A stretch of DNA of 64,000 nucleotides from Patiria miniata (lineage: Eukaryota; Echinodermata; Asteroidea; Valvatida; Asterinidae), in contig NW_024037062.1 in the NCBI RefSeq assembly GCF_015706575.1, positions 6,878,811 to 6,942,810 of the forward strand, written 5' to 3'. The notes under the pieces are model-generated. The model saw nothing but the letters and a program-made list of their open reading frames with translations, was not told where the DNA came from and made no database searches. Positions within the stretch are counted from its first letter, which is position 1, and every line of letters starts with the position of its first letter. The position numbers were made by a program, and so were the translations under genes. This document shows, piece by piece, positions 44,727 through 56,845 of this stretch.

Positions 44727-44900
44727 ATGGCACATGTGGTCTAGCGATGGAACACAGGATTTATGATCATGAGGTTGTGGGTTCGAGCCCTGCCGTGGCC
44801 ATGCGCATAGTGCCCTTGAGTAAGGCACTGTACCTCAATTACTCCTCTCAACCCAGGTGTTAAATGGGTACCGGCATTATTCAATGCTGGGAAGGTAACA
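44727..44900 (+). repeat. tRNA-derived SINE (second family)
   Basis: Box A-like TGGTCTAGCGATGG and box B GGGTTCGAGCCCT, then CCTTGAGTAAGGCACTGTACCT and AATGGGTACCGGCATTA. The same tail occurs in reverse at 58,730-58,910, so these are one family. Confidence 0.8.
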
Positions 44901-45084
44901 GACTCGCTGTGGAGGAGGTGTGGCGATCCCCCCCCCCCACATCAGCATATGAGTCTGGCCCAATCGTTAAAGAGAGAGAGATGGGCACTCCGTTCCCTGT
45001 TAACACAGGTCCGGCCTCTTACCTTATTTATAGATGGAATGTGCTTCGCTGTCATATTTATAAACATTCTATACTCAGTGGTGT

Positions 45085-45235
45085 CCGTGGGCTTGCTAGA
45101 AAAAAATCACAATCTTACTCGGCCACGACTCCAACCCACGATCTCCTGCTTACTAGTGGGGATGTCTAACCACTCGACCACCGAGCTTGCCGGGGTCAGC
45201 TGGCTGGTTTGAGTCTAATGTAGCAGTGGGGACCC
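45085..45235 (-). repeat. tRNA-Ser-like SINE head
   Basis: On the minus strand GGTGGTCGAGTGGTTAGAC and GATCGTGGGTTGGAGTC resemble a tRNA-Ser D-arm and T-arm. It pairs with the copy at 59,505-59,610. Confidence 0.7.
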
Positions 45236-45946
45236 CAATTAAACATTATATAACATGGAATTTGCGTCAAAAAGATGTAAATTTTATCATGGTTTTACCC
45301 CTTCGCACAACAGAAATTTTGAAACAAGACAAGGTAACTTTGTACAGCTGGTCGCAGAGCGCACAAACTCTTATTCAATTGATTCACAATGGCTATTCAC
45401 TGGAAGTGTTTTCGTGCATCTGGTCTACACAATGGGCCGGATTTAGCCCATTTATTGGTGTTACGGGGTAATGCTATGAACCAACCCGAGCACGCTGTCA
45501 ATTCTATCACGAAGGCCCCCTTCAATGGCGAAAGCATAATGCTAGCTATTGTTCAGATGATCCATCATGGGGCAGTAGCTTTGTACAATAGCGTGCCCAA
45601 TGCTTTTGCCACTGAAGGGGGCCTCATGTACAAGCATTACATTCACTGTGTGGACTTCCGAACAAAAGATGTCCACATAAACTCATTTTCAAATACGATG
45701 TGTGGACTTGCCCATGTCCCAAAGTGTTTCCACCTCTCTAGAAAACGGTTTTAGAGGCATTTTTGGGTTAGGTTTATCAGTGGAAAAATGAAGAGAAACA
45801 CTAAAGGGAATCATAGGAAAAAAAATGAGTTGAAAGAGTTTTCACAGTGTGGGTAAAATGAGGTTTTTTTCCACAGGTTTTTCTTAACTACATAAAAACA
45901 AAGGAATGTCCACATTACGTATGGCGAAGTAAACATGCCTGTACTT

Positions 45947-46138
45947 GTTCTACATAACCGCCGAGGACAGACACACAAAGGGAGAACAACAGATCTTTTC
46001 AGTCTTCGGGAGTTGGGTTTTTGTTCAAAACGGTCCTCTGTAGTAGGTTTGTGTGCTTAGTCTATGGGAGAGTGTTATATTACAGGGACAAAGGGAAACA
46101 CAAAACATTGTCCTCAGAAGTATAGTAAAACAAGAGTG
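45947..46138 (+). repeat. 190-bp dispersed repeat, copy 1
   Basis: GTTCTACATAACC to AGTAAAACAAGAGTG; about 88% identical to 48,321-48,512. It has internal complementarity (AGACACACAAAGGGAGAACAA...). Confidence 0.9.
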
Positions 46139-46292
46139 GGTGTGTGCACATTGATAACATGCTAAGATTCATCTATACCATAGCACTGCCAGGCTAACAA
46201 ATGAAATTCAGTGTGTCTGCAAAAAAAAATACACAGGAGTTGTCGCGAAGCGCCACCTGCTGTTCATGCGCGAAGCCAATATGCCAACTCAC

Positions 46293-46418
46293 CGGTTTCC
46301 TAAACGGCAACATGATCTGCCTGCGCAGAATGTGGAACATGTTGGCGGGCGTGGTGCAGTTGGCAATCTGCCAATTGCAGTCGTACAGCTGGTTCACCAC
46401 AAAGTCCTCATTCAGAGC
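46293..46418 (-). CDS. OGDH: OGDH exon (QLYDCNW...LPFRKP)
   Basis: 126 bp, phase 0 to 0, acceptor ...GCACGTAG, donor GTGAGT. Encodes [20 protein letters not shown] and [13 protein letters not shown]. The next recognised exon requires phase 1, so an exon is missing from my reading between here and 43,745. Confidence 0.94.
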
Positions 46419-46652
46419 CTACGTGCATGACAAATCACCATTACAGTCAAATGCAACTGGGCTATTATAAACTGGATGAGATGTATCTACATGAAATGTC
46501 GAGTACAGTTCTTGGCAATGTAGGTGAAGTGTTATCTAGGTCTTGCATAACAAGGGTCCAAAGTGAGACATGTTTCCTGTGCCTGTTACCTCGGTACTTT
46601 GTCATTCAATTATTAAGAATAACTTCAAACAATGTTTTGTTTGTTGGGTAGG

Positions 46653-47300
46653 TACAGGGTGAGTAAAAAAAAGCGGAATCCAAACCCCCAAAATTATATT
46701 TCATATTTAAAAAAATATGTAGCACCAATATAATGACTGGAAAGCCAATTTCATAAGCTACTTTTAGAATACTGAAATTACTCAATCCGTTCAAAGAATA
46801 TCACCACTTTAAACACAATGACCCTAGAACCTCTTTCGTCTAAAAAAGTGATTTCAAGAATCATCGTCACAATGGTCTTCAAACATCACCGTTAAAACCT
46901 CAGTTTAAAAGTTAACCAAGTCCTTTCGAAGGCCCGTCTTTTAAAAAAAGTGGATTTTATAAATCATATTGTTTGCCTAAGTAGGGTTGTTAATAAAGAT
47001 ATTGTGTACTGCAGTATTTGACAGTCCTTGAAACAAATATTCTGTGTCATTTTCTTTGTTGTTCCAAACAGTCAGAATACACAATAAATTGCTGTTTTTG
47101 GACGAAACAGATTTTAGGGCCATTGTATTTTAATGGTGACATTATTTGAAGGGGTTGAGCAATTTCAGTAATGTTTTGCATCTATAAGTAGCTTATGAAA
47201 TTGGCTTTCCAGTCATTATTTTGTTTGGTGCTACATATTTTTTTAAATATGGAATATATTTCTGGGGGTTGGGTTCCACTTTTCTTTTATTCGCCCTGTA
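46653..47300. mobile_element. MITE with the same ends, copy B (different interior)
   Basis: TACAGGGTGAGTAAAAAAAA at the left and CGCCCTGTA at the right. Inner arms AAAAATATGTAGCACCAA...AATGACTGGAAAGCCAATTT recur in complement at 47,190-47,260. Confidence 0.85.
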
Positions 47301-48100
47301 GTTTGCTGTTCGTAATCACTCTTGGCGGTCGACTGCATTAAGGAATGCATCAAAATTACTAAATCATAGATGTCAGATGTAACCAGGACAGGGGGAAAAA
47401 GTGGACCCCAAAATGATAGAATGACCCATATGAGATAGAGGATTTTGTTCAAAATGTTCAACAGTCGTGGATTTTATGTCATGTGTTCCATCAAAAAAAA
47501 AGACTCTTCTCTGCAGCTGGGCAAAAATAGTTTTAATTTTTTTTTTTTAATACAGATCCTTCCCTTCATACAATTTGAAAATTGACAATCCTTGGCAAAA
47601 TTATACTATTAGCACCATTAGCACAGGTGGTTTCAGTGAGTTTTTCGTACCGATAGCCAAGAGATAATTTTTTGAACAAGTGTGTCTCGACTAATCATCC
47701 AAAGACCTTCAGAGACAAAATTACATTCCAAAACTGTAACTGTACCATATTTTAAGCATATTTAGGAATAAACATTTCCTAAACAATGAATAGAAAAAAA
47801 ATCACCCCCTTATCGTTTTTTTTCTTTCTTTTGGTTATATCTTAATTTCTCACTCAGCACAGAAGCTCTGGAATTTGACAAAACAGGTCACATACATGTA
47901 CGATTTGAAACTGGCTTATCAGATTGCAAACTTGTCTACATTTTGCAGAGAAGGAATAAAGTCACATTTTACTTTAAATATTTCCTTCTTTTTACAAGTT
48001 ACAGTCATGTCACTGTCAGGATTTTGAACCCAAATGGGTCAGAAAGGAAATTTGATTATAAAAAATTGTTGTTGTTTTTTCGGGGGATATGCTTTCTCAC

Positions 48101-48172
48101 GGGTACGACATCAGAGTCGTCGTTGCTCATCTGCAGGAAGCGTTCAATGCGGGCACTCGAATGCTCTGGTCC
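48101..48172 (-). CDS. OGDH: OGDH exon ([15 protein letters not shown])
   Basis: 72 bp, phase 0 to 0, acceptor ...TCCGCACAG, donor GTGAGA. Encodes [20 protein letters not shown] and DVVP, directly following EGM of the previous exon. Confidence 0.94.
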
Positions 48173-48320
48173 CTGTGCGGAGAAAGGGAAAAATATGTGA
48201 GACATTTGAATAGCTCATTAGATGAGTTGGGCCTGTATGACTTGTGATTGATCTCGAATACAACACTGAAATTTGGCATACCGCACACTCGAGAGTCAGA
48301 AAACAATAATAGGCATACGT

Positions 48321-48512
48321 GTTCTACATAACCCCGAGGACTGACACACAAAGGGAGAACAACAGATCCTTTCAGTCCTCGGGCGTTGGGTCTTTTGTTC
48401 AAAACGGTCCTCGATTGTACGGTTGTGTGCTTAGTCTATGGGAGATTGTTATATTACAGGGACAAAGGGAAACACAAAGCATTGTCCTCAAGAGTATAGT
48501 AAAACAAGAGTG
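48321..48512 (+). repeat. 190-bp dispersed repeat, copy 2
   Basis: Second copy of 45,947-46,138, same orientation, in a neighbouring OGDH intron. Confidence 0.9.
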
Positions 48513-48532
48513 TACGCGCCTAGCAAAGCTGC

Positions 48533-49405
48533 GGCCGATTTCACGAAACTCGTCTTATCTTGCGATTCATCTTTAATAGGAATCAAGACAAGGTCCCGCT
48601 CTAAGATCGATATTGGCTAAGACGCATCCTAAGACCAAATTCACTAAATCGATCTTAAGCAAGACGTATCAAAACTTCCAATTTGATGGCTGTTTCATGT
48701 TTGTTTTTACCGCTTGACGAAACTGTCGTTGAAAAGAAACGCGCAAAACCAACTTCCCCGCGCGTGCTTGGAACACGAACTTTCGTCAGGAAAATGACTC
48801 TACTCAATAAATTCCACATGCAAGGTGAAGGTGGTTCTACACAAGATACAATACAGTCATTCTTGCTCCCTGTTTCATCACTCTATTTTTGAAAGTCGAC
48901 TAGGTGTTGGCGTATAATTAAAATTGGTAAATGAGCTATTTTTATTAAAACTTTTCAAATCTGTTTCTACAGCGGTTTTCTTCCTCGAAACTATAACTCT
49001 AGGCAGACTCTTGTCTTTAACGGCAATGATTTCCAGATGATATACAAAAATTAACGCATGCAAAAATTGTACAAAATACAACTAGTAGTAAACTGTAGTA
49101 TGCAGTACTTCAGCATATACATGTAAGTGGGTACAGCACTCATAGTATTTTCTAGTATTTGGTAGCTGCACATGCAATTTTTGTGGTACTTTGTAGTATG
49201 TGGTACTTTACCCCAAATGAACTGTTTGAGGGTTAGGGTAAATGAGATCAGACGACCCTCAGACCAAGCTCAAGTTAAGACGAGATAAGGAGGTTAGGAC
49301 ATGTTGAACACATCTTAAGTTTGCTGAAATCGATCCTAGGACGAGTCGCTACTTAAGACGCGTTACCCTTTCCAAGGCGCGCCTTAGCATTTTGTGAAAT
49401 CGGCC
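48533..49405. mobile_element. Non-autonomous element with GGCCGATTTCAC ends
   Basis: Left GGCCGATTTCACGAAA and right TTTTGTGAAATCGGCC are inverted. The subterminal CTTAAG/AAGACG words also mirror each other. No coding sequence. Confidence 0.75.
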
Positions 49406-49649
49406 CCTGGTCCCAGACCAATGGAAGACTTTTGAGACGTTGGTGGCAGGAAACATACAGGTCTTTTTCCATTGTTTGTGTCATATTGAGCATGCACGCT
49501 TTGGCTGAAACATGACGTAAACAACTGAAAAACAACGTCTCAAAAGTCTCCCATTTGTCATTTGAGTCACATTACTGGGCCAAGGTGAGGCTTTATTCAT
49601 ACGCCCAATTCACACGTGACAGCGAGTCACTGAGTCAGTCAGTCAGTGG

Positions 49650-50315
49650 GATAGCAACCTCGTTCCCCATGGGTACGATCATGTTGCGCCATGTTGGTTC
49701 CCAACCAAGCCTTGCGCAATATGAACCCCTGGAATTGTGTAATAATAAATATCCCACCATTTGGCACATTTAAATTAGGACTGTAGACAATGCGTTTAAT
49801 GCCGATGCAGTGCTTTCCATTTTGAAGTTTGTTTTTTTGTAGAATCAATCCTTTCAAAGATGAGATTTCGACGTCGCCATATGGAGCAAAGATTTGTCCA
49901 ATTACTTGTACAAATGAACTCGGAACGCGCAAAATCTGAGACAAACAAAACTCAGCGCACAAAAGTTCCATAGGGTTGTCTAAGGGGAGTGGCTAATTCG
50001 CAAACAGCGATAGGTCAATTAAATGTGTGTACCTCCGTCTTCCCTTAACAACACTAAATACAGGTTTTTTTGGCGAAAAAACAAGGCTTCCAGATTCCAT
50101 ATCGTACAGGCTACGCGCAGTCTTGAAAAAAATGTTCGTACGTGACGTGACGAGCAGGAGATAATGCACCAGTGCATATAGGGCGTGCAGTCTTCAAAAT
50201 ACGCAAGCAGTATGCTCTCAATAGCCAGTCAGTGTTGTTTACGTATTCTACATGGCCAGGGCTCAATGAAGGAATGCACACGCGCCCATGGATTCGAGGC
50301 TGGTGAGATAGGTGC
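49650..50315 (+). repeat. Dispersed repeat shared with 28.6-29.1 kb
   Basis: Diverged copy: AGCAACCTCGTTCCCCATGGGTACGATC, CCCCTGGAATTGTGTAA, CGTACGTGACGTGACG, in the same order as at 28.6 kb. Confidence 0.8.
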
Positions 50316-50730
50316 GAAGAGGACAGTATGCTGGCCCTCTGCGACCAGCAAAAATGCTGCAAGTAACACTCGCGCGATCCCCCGGCATCCTGCCAGCTGG
50401 TATACATGTACAGGTAGTTTATGGTAAGGACAATTAGTAAGGAGTCATTAGTATCTCTCCAGAGACCTCGTAAATATCCATATAGGAAAGGATTTTTTTG
50501 ACATGGGCCTTCTCTTCACAGACCACCTTTCAAGTTTGGTTGAGATTGATGACTGAACTTACAGTGAACTGGAGAACACACACACGGACACACAGAAGGA
50601 ATATATGCGATCACAATATCCCCGTCTGGATTGAAAGCCAGGGAGATAACAATTAAAAGTGATGAAGGGTTGGGGGGGGAGGGGGGGGGGGAGTGAATGG
50701 GAGGGTTGGGGAAGGGCTTTTGTATCCTAC

Positions 50731-50909
50731 CATGCCCTCGTATCCATGAGGCAGCAGCATAACAATACCACTCTGCCGACACCACTTGGCCTGGCCACTG
50801 GATATGAACTGGTCGATGATGCACTGCGCCGTGTTGTGGAAGTCCCCAAACTGTGCCTCCCAGATCACGAGGGAGTGGGGGTTGGTCATGGAAAAGCCCA
50901 GCTCAAAAC
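50731..50909 (-). CDS. OGDH: OGDH exon ([19 protein letters not shown])
   Basis: 179 bp, phase 1 to 0, acceptor ...TGCTCACAG, donor GTAGGA. Encodes [40 protein letters not shown] and LLPHGYEGM. Its 5' half and acceptor are repeated upstream (50,950-51,130 and again near 52,238-52,290); only this copy continues past the IWEAQF block. Confidence 0.95.
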
Positions 50910-51132
50910 CTGTGAGCAAAGAGTGAAAAACGATACGAAAATCAATGCAATTGAACTGTTCTTCCCAGATTAGGAGGGAGTGGGGGTTGGTCACTGAAAA
51001 GCCCAGCTCAAAACCTGTGAGTGAAGAGTGAAAAACGATATGAAAATCAATGCCTTTGAATTGTGCCTCCAAGATCACGGGGGAGTAAGGGTTGGTCATG
51101 GAAAAACCAAGCTCAGACCTGTGAGCTGTGAG
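50840..51132. repeat. Tandem triplication of an OGDH exon 5' half with its acceptor
   Basis: A unit of about 105 bp, containing the exon start (GAGCTGGGCTT on the minus strand), the CACAG acceptor and about 45 bp of intron, occurs three times (about 50,849, 50,954 and 51,060). The first is part of the functional exon; the other two are partial and diverged. Confidence 0.9.
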
Positions 51133-51395
51133 TGCACGACAAAAAGGAATTAAAAAAGCCTAGCTGAAACCTATGAGCCAAGAGTGAAAGAGTCTCCCAG
51201 GGTTCAACCTTAACTTTTTTTCCACTAGCCAGCCGAGCTATCGAAACAGACTCTTAACTAGCCAGCGGGCATTTTCACTAGCCCACATGCTTTTTCTTTT
51301 ATAGCGTGTCTCATAAACGACGATGTGCATACATGTAAAACGTGTATCCTGAGGCAATCTTGTCATTGTTTTTAATAAACAGATCTGTTTTAAAC

Positions 51396-52027
51396 AGTTA
51401 TTCATAAATACCTCAGACAGTTTAGCTATTCCTATTGGTCGAGAGCCCGTCACGTGGCCGGTCTTAAACGGATGATAAAGACATGGCTAGCTGGTCTTAA
51501 ACACTTTTCCAGTGTCACAATAAAATGTGGACTCCTAAAAATCCAGTGCCTCTTACCGTTTCATTGGTTGAACGTTCACAATCCTCACGTAGGCATGCGC
51601 AACACTACAAGCGAGACAGAATTTTATAGTTCTAAATTCAAAATGCAACGCCCCAGGTGCGTTCTGCGTGACATCGCGCAGAACATGCTACGCGCGCGTC
51701 AATCTCCATAAAAGGGTTGTTTATATCTTACTCGCCAGCTGAACACTCCATTATTTTGCTAGAGGGATGTTTCAAAAAGCATGAAGTGAACTTGTTGAAC
51801 AAAATCGGGATTTTTTGAACAAATTATTTGATATTTTTTTACGGATAAGGTATTTATGAATGGGAATAAATATGTGCTCGGTCGGTATTTATCACTCTGT
51901 TTAATACCGCTTAGAGTCTGGGTGCTGATAATTACCCTTGCCTCCGGCTCGGGTAATTATCAGCACCCAGACTCTAAGCGGTATTAAACGAGTGATAAAA
52001 ACCTCCGGAGCACACATTTATTCCCTT
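51396..52027. repeat. Repeat with terminal palindrome, copy 1
   Basis: Begins near AGACAGTTTAGCTATTCCTATTGGTCGAGAGCC and ends with a fold-back (51,861-52,025) whose centre is CTGATAATTACCC...GGGTAATTATCAG. Copy 2 is at 59,788-60,363. Confidence 0.85.
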
Positions 52028-52189
52028 AATAAAATAAGACACAAATTGATACAGGTTTGCTTTCTGAATTTAATGATTTATTTCTTCCTGCCCTTTCATC
52101 TTTGTCGTAGCCCAATAATTTTTGACTCGCCAGCCGGGCTACTTGAGGAATAGTTTGACTAGCCCGCCGCTGTTTTGACTAGCATTAGG

Positions 52190-52822
52190 CTAGCGGGCTA
52201 CCGCTAAAGTCACACCCTGAAGATGAAAATCAAACTCCATTGTGGACGTTGCCAAATGTGCCTTCCAAATCATGAGGGAGTGGGGATAAGTCCGCGCGAG
52301 TGGGGATAAGTACGCGCGCGAACCAATACACACACTCGGTGTGTCCATCAACTGGGCTCTCGAACGCAGTAAAAAGCATCCTCCCTTGTTTGCGCGCGGA
52401 GTCAATGGGCTCCGCGCGCCAACAAAAGAGGGCCTGTTTTAACCTCTTTTGAGAGCTCTGTAGACGTGACACACAGCGTGCACGTACTGTACTGGTTCGC
52501 GTGCGAAGTACGCACGACGTCCTGAACGTGCAAAAGCTATAGCCACACCTCTTTGCATGGGCGTCAGACGTCGTCAGCGCGCGAATGCGTTTGAATTCAA
52601 CTTGCGATAGCCTCCAAGACTAATCCCCGCCTCCAATAACTTTGGATACATTCGAAATACGCAGTGGATGGATCGGGAACCAGTCCAGGTCACCCCCAAC
52701 TCTCCTTTTCTGGCGGTTGATGGGGTACTTGTGCACGGAGCCCATAGAGGACACAGATCCACTACATTATTTCGTGTTCCACCACTTGCATTTGTGGGAT
52801 AACTTACAATGCGTGTACTTAC
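52190..52822. other. OGDH intron with an extra exon fragment
   Basis: 52,238-52,290 matches part of the exon at 50,731-50,909 (GAGGGAGTGGGGAT region), a fourth, isolated fragment. The rest is GC-rich with GCGCGC words and no exon. Confidence 0.6.
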
Positions 52823-52950
52823 CCAAGACAGCAAATTCTGAGAGGGAGCTGTTGCAGACGGTGTAGTGGGCTTGGTCTGGATACAGGTTGTTCAGAGGTA
52901 TCAGGTATTTCTTGTCAATGTTCTGGTCATGCAGAATGTGGTGGCGATGA
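52823..52950 (-). CDS. OGDH: OGDH exon (HRHHILHDQ...[10 protein letters not shown])
   Basis: 128 bp, phase 2 to 1, acceptor ...CATTGTAG, donor GTAAGT. Encodes [20 protein letters not shown] and [16 protein letters not shown], matching the conserved His-rich strip and the NSSLSE segment of E1o. Confidence 0.95.
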
Positions 52951-53261
52951 CTACAATGAAAGATAACAAACAAAAATAACACAAAGTAATGAATCAATGG
53001 GCAAGGCGAGAAACAAACGATCCACTGAATTAATCCTGATTTTTGGGGGGCTTGGGGTGGTGAAATCATGGATCTCTACACATGGATAAACGACTTTCCA
53101 AAATTTCTGGTTAGAGACGTGATATGGCACTTGCGTGTCGTGTGTCACCGCTGCTCCAGAGGCTCACAGCGCGACATGAGGTTTATGCGCATGCGCCAGT
53201 TTCTCCAGGCTGTGCTGTAAAATCAATATTCATGAGCTCGTTCATAAAAAACAAGTCGCTA

Positions 53262-53646
53262 AGGCCCCCCCCAAAAAAGTCTCCGGTTTCTGGTATGGAG
53301 CTTGCCCCAAAAGTGGTGCGGCGATGCGGCTTTTTTTGTTTTTTTTAACCTGTTTTTTTTTTTTTTTTGGCTTCAAATGTCGGCTGATGACTGCAAATGG
53401 TGCCCGACTAAACTTAGTGCAAATATATGGGAGTCCAGAGAGGCCACATAAAGCTTATTGTTGATCATAACCCCATCTAAAAACACGTTAAAATTGTGCA
53501 GCAGCAGGATTCCAGTCAAACCAGCGAGTTTGGCGGTTTTGAGACATCATCTTGTATTGAAAAAAAAACTTGTTCATTTTGCCGACGCGCATGGCTACGG
53601 TGATGCGCGCGCATACCAGAAACCGGAGACTTTTTTTTTTTGGCCT
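53262..53646. mobile_element. MITE with AAGTCTCCGGTTTCTGGTATG arms
   Basis: AGGCC...AAAAAAGTCTCCGGTTTCTGG at the left and CCAGAAACCGGAGACTTTTTT...GGCCT at the right are inverted. The 385-bp interior has no gene. Confidence 0.85.
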
Positions 53647-54988
53647 AAGAACGGCCTTACAAAAAAACTGCTCATAAATGCACGAAATATGTATTGAAGC
53701 CAACAGATTTGTCCCAAAGTACACGTAGGTTAAAAACTACCTTAGCATCTACTTCGAATACATGTACCTCTTCAATGCGATGTAGTTATTTTCGCGAAAT
53801 ACACAAAAACGAAGACCTCTTTCACTGAACGAAAGCCAGCAACAAGCGGTAAAAAGGGTCAAAAAGAAAGCATTTTTTTCTGCAATCAAGTAAATTCAGC
53901 TAGCATTAAGCCTGCCATGAAAACATCAGTTAGACTTTAAATTTTGTATTAACCGCGATTTCAAAAGAGCAAACCCCTCAACTCTGCTGCAAATGGGGGG
54001 ATTCCCTGGTGGGTTTACTGAACCAGGAGTGTGGTTTTCCCACTCAACTGCACAATATAACACAGATCTCGGGGTTTGCAATTCAAACAACCATGCCGAC
54101 GCGTGATTGGCCCGTGCCCCGCGTGTATACATCTCACAGGGACGGGGATATACACGTAGTGCCGCGCCTGCATGCTATATGGATTTGTGCACACATGGCG
54201 CCGTTTGTTTACACTTAGTGTAAGCATTTAATAGCTACGTACGTGGCTCCAACAAGGTTTGCTCTCAAAAGTCTTCCACATTGGTATTCTCCTTTATTTA
54301 GTCTTTCTAATGGTAATTTACTTGAATCGGAACGAACTTCCCAGGATGACAAAAAAATCCCACGAAACGTGACCATTATTTTCGTTCCGATTGAGACATT
54401 TATAAACGTCGCAAGCACAGGTAATTGTTCGGAGTCGTTTTTTCATCAAGTGCCTTGTCAAAAAGTTTACAGTCCTATCTGATAAAAAATTATAGCCCTT
54501 TTTCTGTTGATTTATTGTCATATCTCTAATGTCAAAAACCTATTTGTAATATAAAAAGGTGATTGAAAAGACGTCCTCCGTTGAGCTGTTTTTACGCAAA
54601 ACGAGACTGGATACATTCGGTCCCAAGAGGGCGTTTTGTATGAGCTAAAGCACGGACATGCGCACAAACCTAATGTCGCCCTGAAAAGAGCGGTGGTGTG
54701 CACGTGCTCGAGACTCGGTGTGAAAAAAAATAGACTTCACAGGTTACATACTGGTAGTTACTTAAAAAAAAAAAATAAATAAATATGTAGGTTTGTACAG
54801 GTTTTGTAGATTTTTCTAAGGTTTTGCTGTGAGGCTTGAATTATAAAATCATCAGATGTGACAAGGACAGGAAAATCTTTTGATCTGAAATGAATAGCTT
54901 TTCAGAATGCTTGTTTGATACGTGAAGTTGCCTTTGGGGATACCTGAATAACCGAAACAATTAATCGAATGGAATCCTTGTTGAATAC
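53647..54988. other. OGDH intron, nothing recognised
   Basis: AT-rich sequence without exons or clear repeats. Confidence 0.4.
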
Positions 54989-55139
54989 CTGAATGTTCCT
55001 CTCTCGACATCTTGCCCACTCAGTCTGATATGGATGCCTTCCTTCAGCAAGGAGCCAAAGGCCAAAGCCTCTCCCAGGGCCCAGTCAATGGAGCGATTGT
55101 TCACCATGTCCAGGCGGCTACGCAGTACCCGCTTCAGTC
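54989..55139 (-). CDS. OGDH: OGDH exon ([10 protein letters not shown])
   Basis: 151 bp, phase 1 to 2, acceptor ...CTCGTAG, donor GTATTC. Encodes [40 protein letters not shown] and GTF. The Glu in DVERGTF corresponds to the conserved Glu that activates thiamine diphosphate in this enzyme family. Confidence 0.95.
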
Positions 55140-55284
55140 CTACGAGTCAAAGTTAAAGAACCAAGCCCCTTGACAGTTTGACCGAGTAGATATACAATAG
55201 TACAGTCTGTATACAATAGTACAGTCTGTTTAAAGGGCTCATGAAGCGAATATTTCCAAGGAACATATTTTGTGCTACTTTCTA

Positions 55285-55835
55285 ATCCTCTTAAAGGGAA
55301 AATACAACATTTGCAAACATCAAAAAATAAAACTACCAAATCATTTTGAAATACCTTACTGGACAGTTAGTGAATGACAGTGTAAAGCATCCTGTAAAAT
55401 CATGGCACCTGGTATACTGTCATTTTCAAGAAAAGTTGTATTTTTTGTATCAATTTCCAACGCTGGTCGCCAACCAGCGTTAGAAAAAACTGGCTTTTTT
55501 TCAAATACTGGCCCCAATTGACCATCGCACTTGTTTGCAATCGATTACACACCTATGAACGGGTACAAGCCAGCTATAGACTGGTTCCTTGACCTTACAA
55601 TTCCCCAATGTATGTAAACTGCTCTGTTTCTTCTCATATGGAGTCAGGCCGGAACCAGACTCAGGGAACCAGACTACTGGAAAATGATTGTTTTTCTTGG
55701 TTTTTATAGCATTTTCGAACCCAAAACCTCAAAAAAGTCAGTGAAACTATATTTGCTATATATTTCCAACCCCCCAATTCCATCCATTTCTGAAAATTAC
55801 AGCAAAAGCAAATGATGTATATTCCCTTTAAGTGC
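55285..55835. repeat. 520-bp dispersed repeat, copy 1
   Basis: TACAACATTTGCAAACATCAAAAA to CAGCAAAAGCAAATGATGTATA. The ends are inverted (ACATTTGC / GCAAAT). Copy 2 is at 56,315-56,845. Confidence 0.88.
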
Positions 55836-56314
55836 ATGAAAACTAATTGACATTCATTTTTGGTTAATTATGTTGAAAGGTGCACTTCTTTAAACATTTA
55901 AACATTGTCATGCTTTTCCGGACAACTGAGGGCGCTGTTGTCGTGATGTCATTTCAGGGAGACACTGTTCACATTAATGCCAAAAAATGCTCATTGAAAA
56001 TATTTGTGAGAAAAGTTTACTCATTGGCTTACTGCCATGAACTGACACAACGACAAATCACTAATGAAAAGAAAGTTTACGACAGCAAAATATGTAAAAT
56101 TTTGATAACTTTTTGTGCATGATTGCAACATTGAGGTTTCTGCCTGATATGATGTCACAATTTTGCAAATGAATATGGAAATTCGCATTAGCATAATAAC
56201 CAAAAAGGCACCAAAATACCCTTGAAAATGGCAAAATGAAAATTGAAAATAAGGTTAAAGGGACACAAAGGTGCATTTTCAAGGACTGCATTAAAAAAAA
56301 TAATTCAAAGGCCC

Positions 56315-56845
56315 TTTAAAGGTAATATACAACATTTGCAAACATCAAAAACAATACCTTCAAATTAGTATGAAATACCTTACATGACGGTGAATATTAG
56401 TCTCAAGCATCCGGTGAAATCATGGCACCAGGTTTGCTGTCATTTTCACGGATTTTGTATCATAAAAAAAGTAATTTAATTGTAATGCTTATATAGTGCT
56501 TTCCGTCGTATCAACAATCTCAAAGCCCTTTGCAAATACTGGCCCTGCTTCACCAAATTTAGTTAGCCCACATTTTGTTTGCAATTGGTTACACATCGTT
56601 GAAGGGATACAAGCCTAACTGTTAGTCTGGTTCCCCGACCCGACAATCCCCCGACGTTAATAAATTGCTCCGTTTAGGGTCAGGGAACCAGACTACAAGA
56701 ACAACATCTTTATTCTCGGTTTTTCCAGCATCTATGAACACAAAACTTTAAACAGGTCAGTGCAACAGTATTTGCTATAAATACTAACCCCCAAATCCAT
56801 CCATTTCTGAAAATTACAGCAAAAGCAAATGTTGCATAACCATTA
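56315..56845. repeat. 520-bp dispersed repeat, copy 2
   Basis: Same order of blocks as copy 1 (CATGGCACCAGGTTTGCTGTC, CAAATACTGGCCC, GGGAACCAGACTAC, CCATCCATTTCTGAAAATTACAGC) about 1 kb apart in the same intron. Confidence 0.88.

Noticed and set aside
52642..52866. Plus-strand frame over an OGDH exon
   Set aside because: It is the antisense of the minus-strand exon 52,823-52,950, which has strong homology and splice sites.
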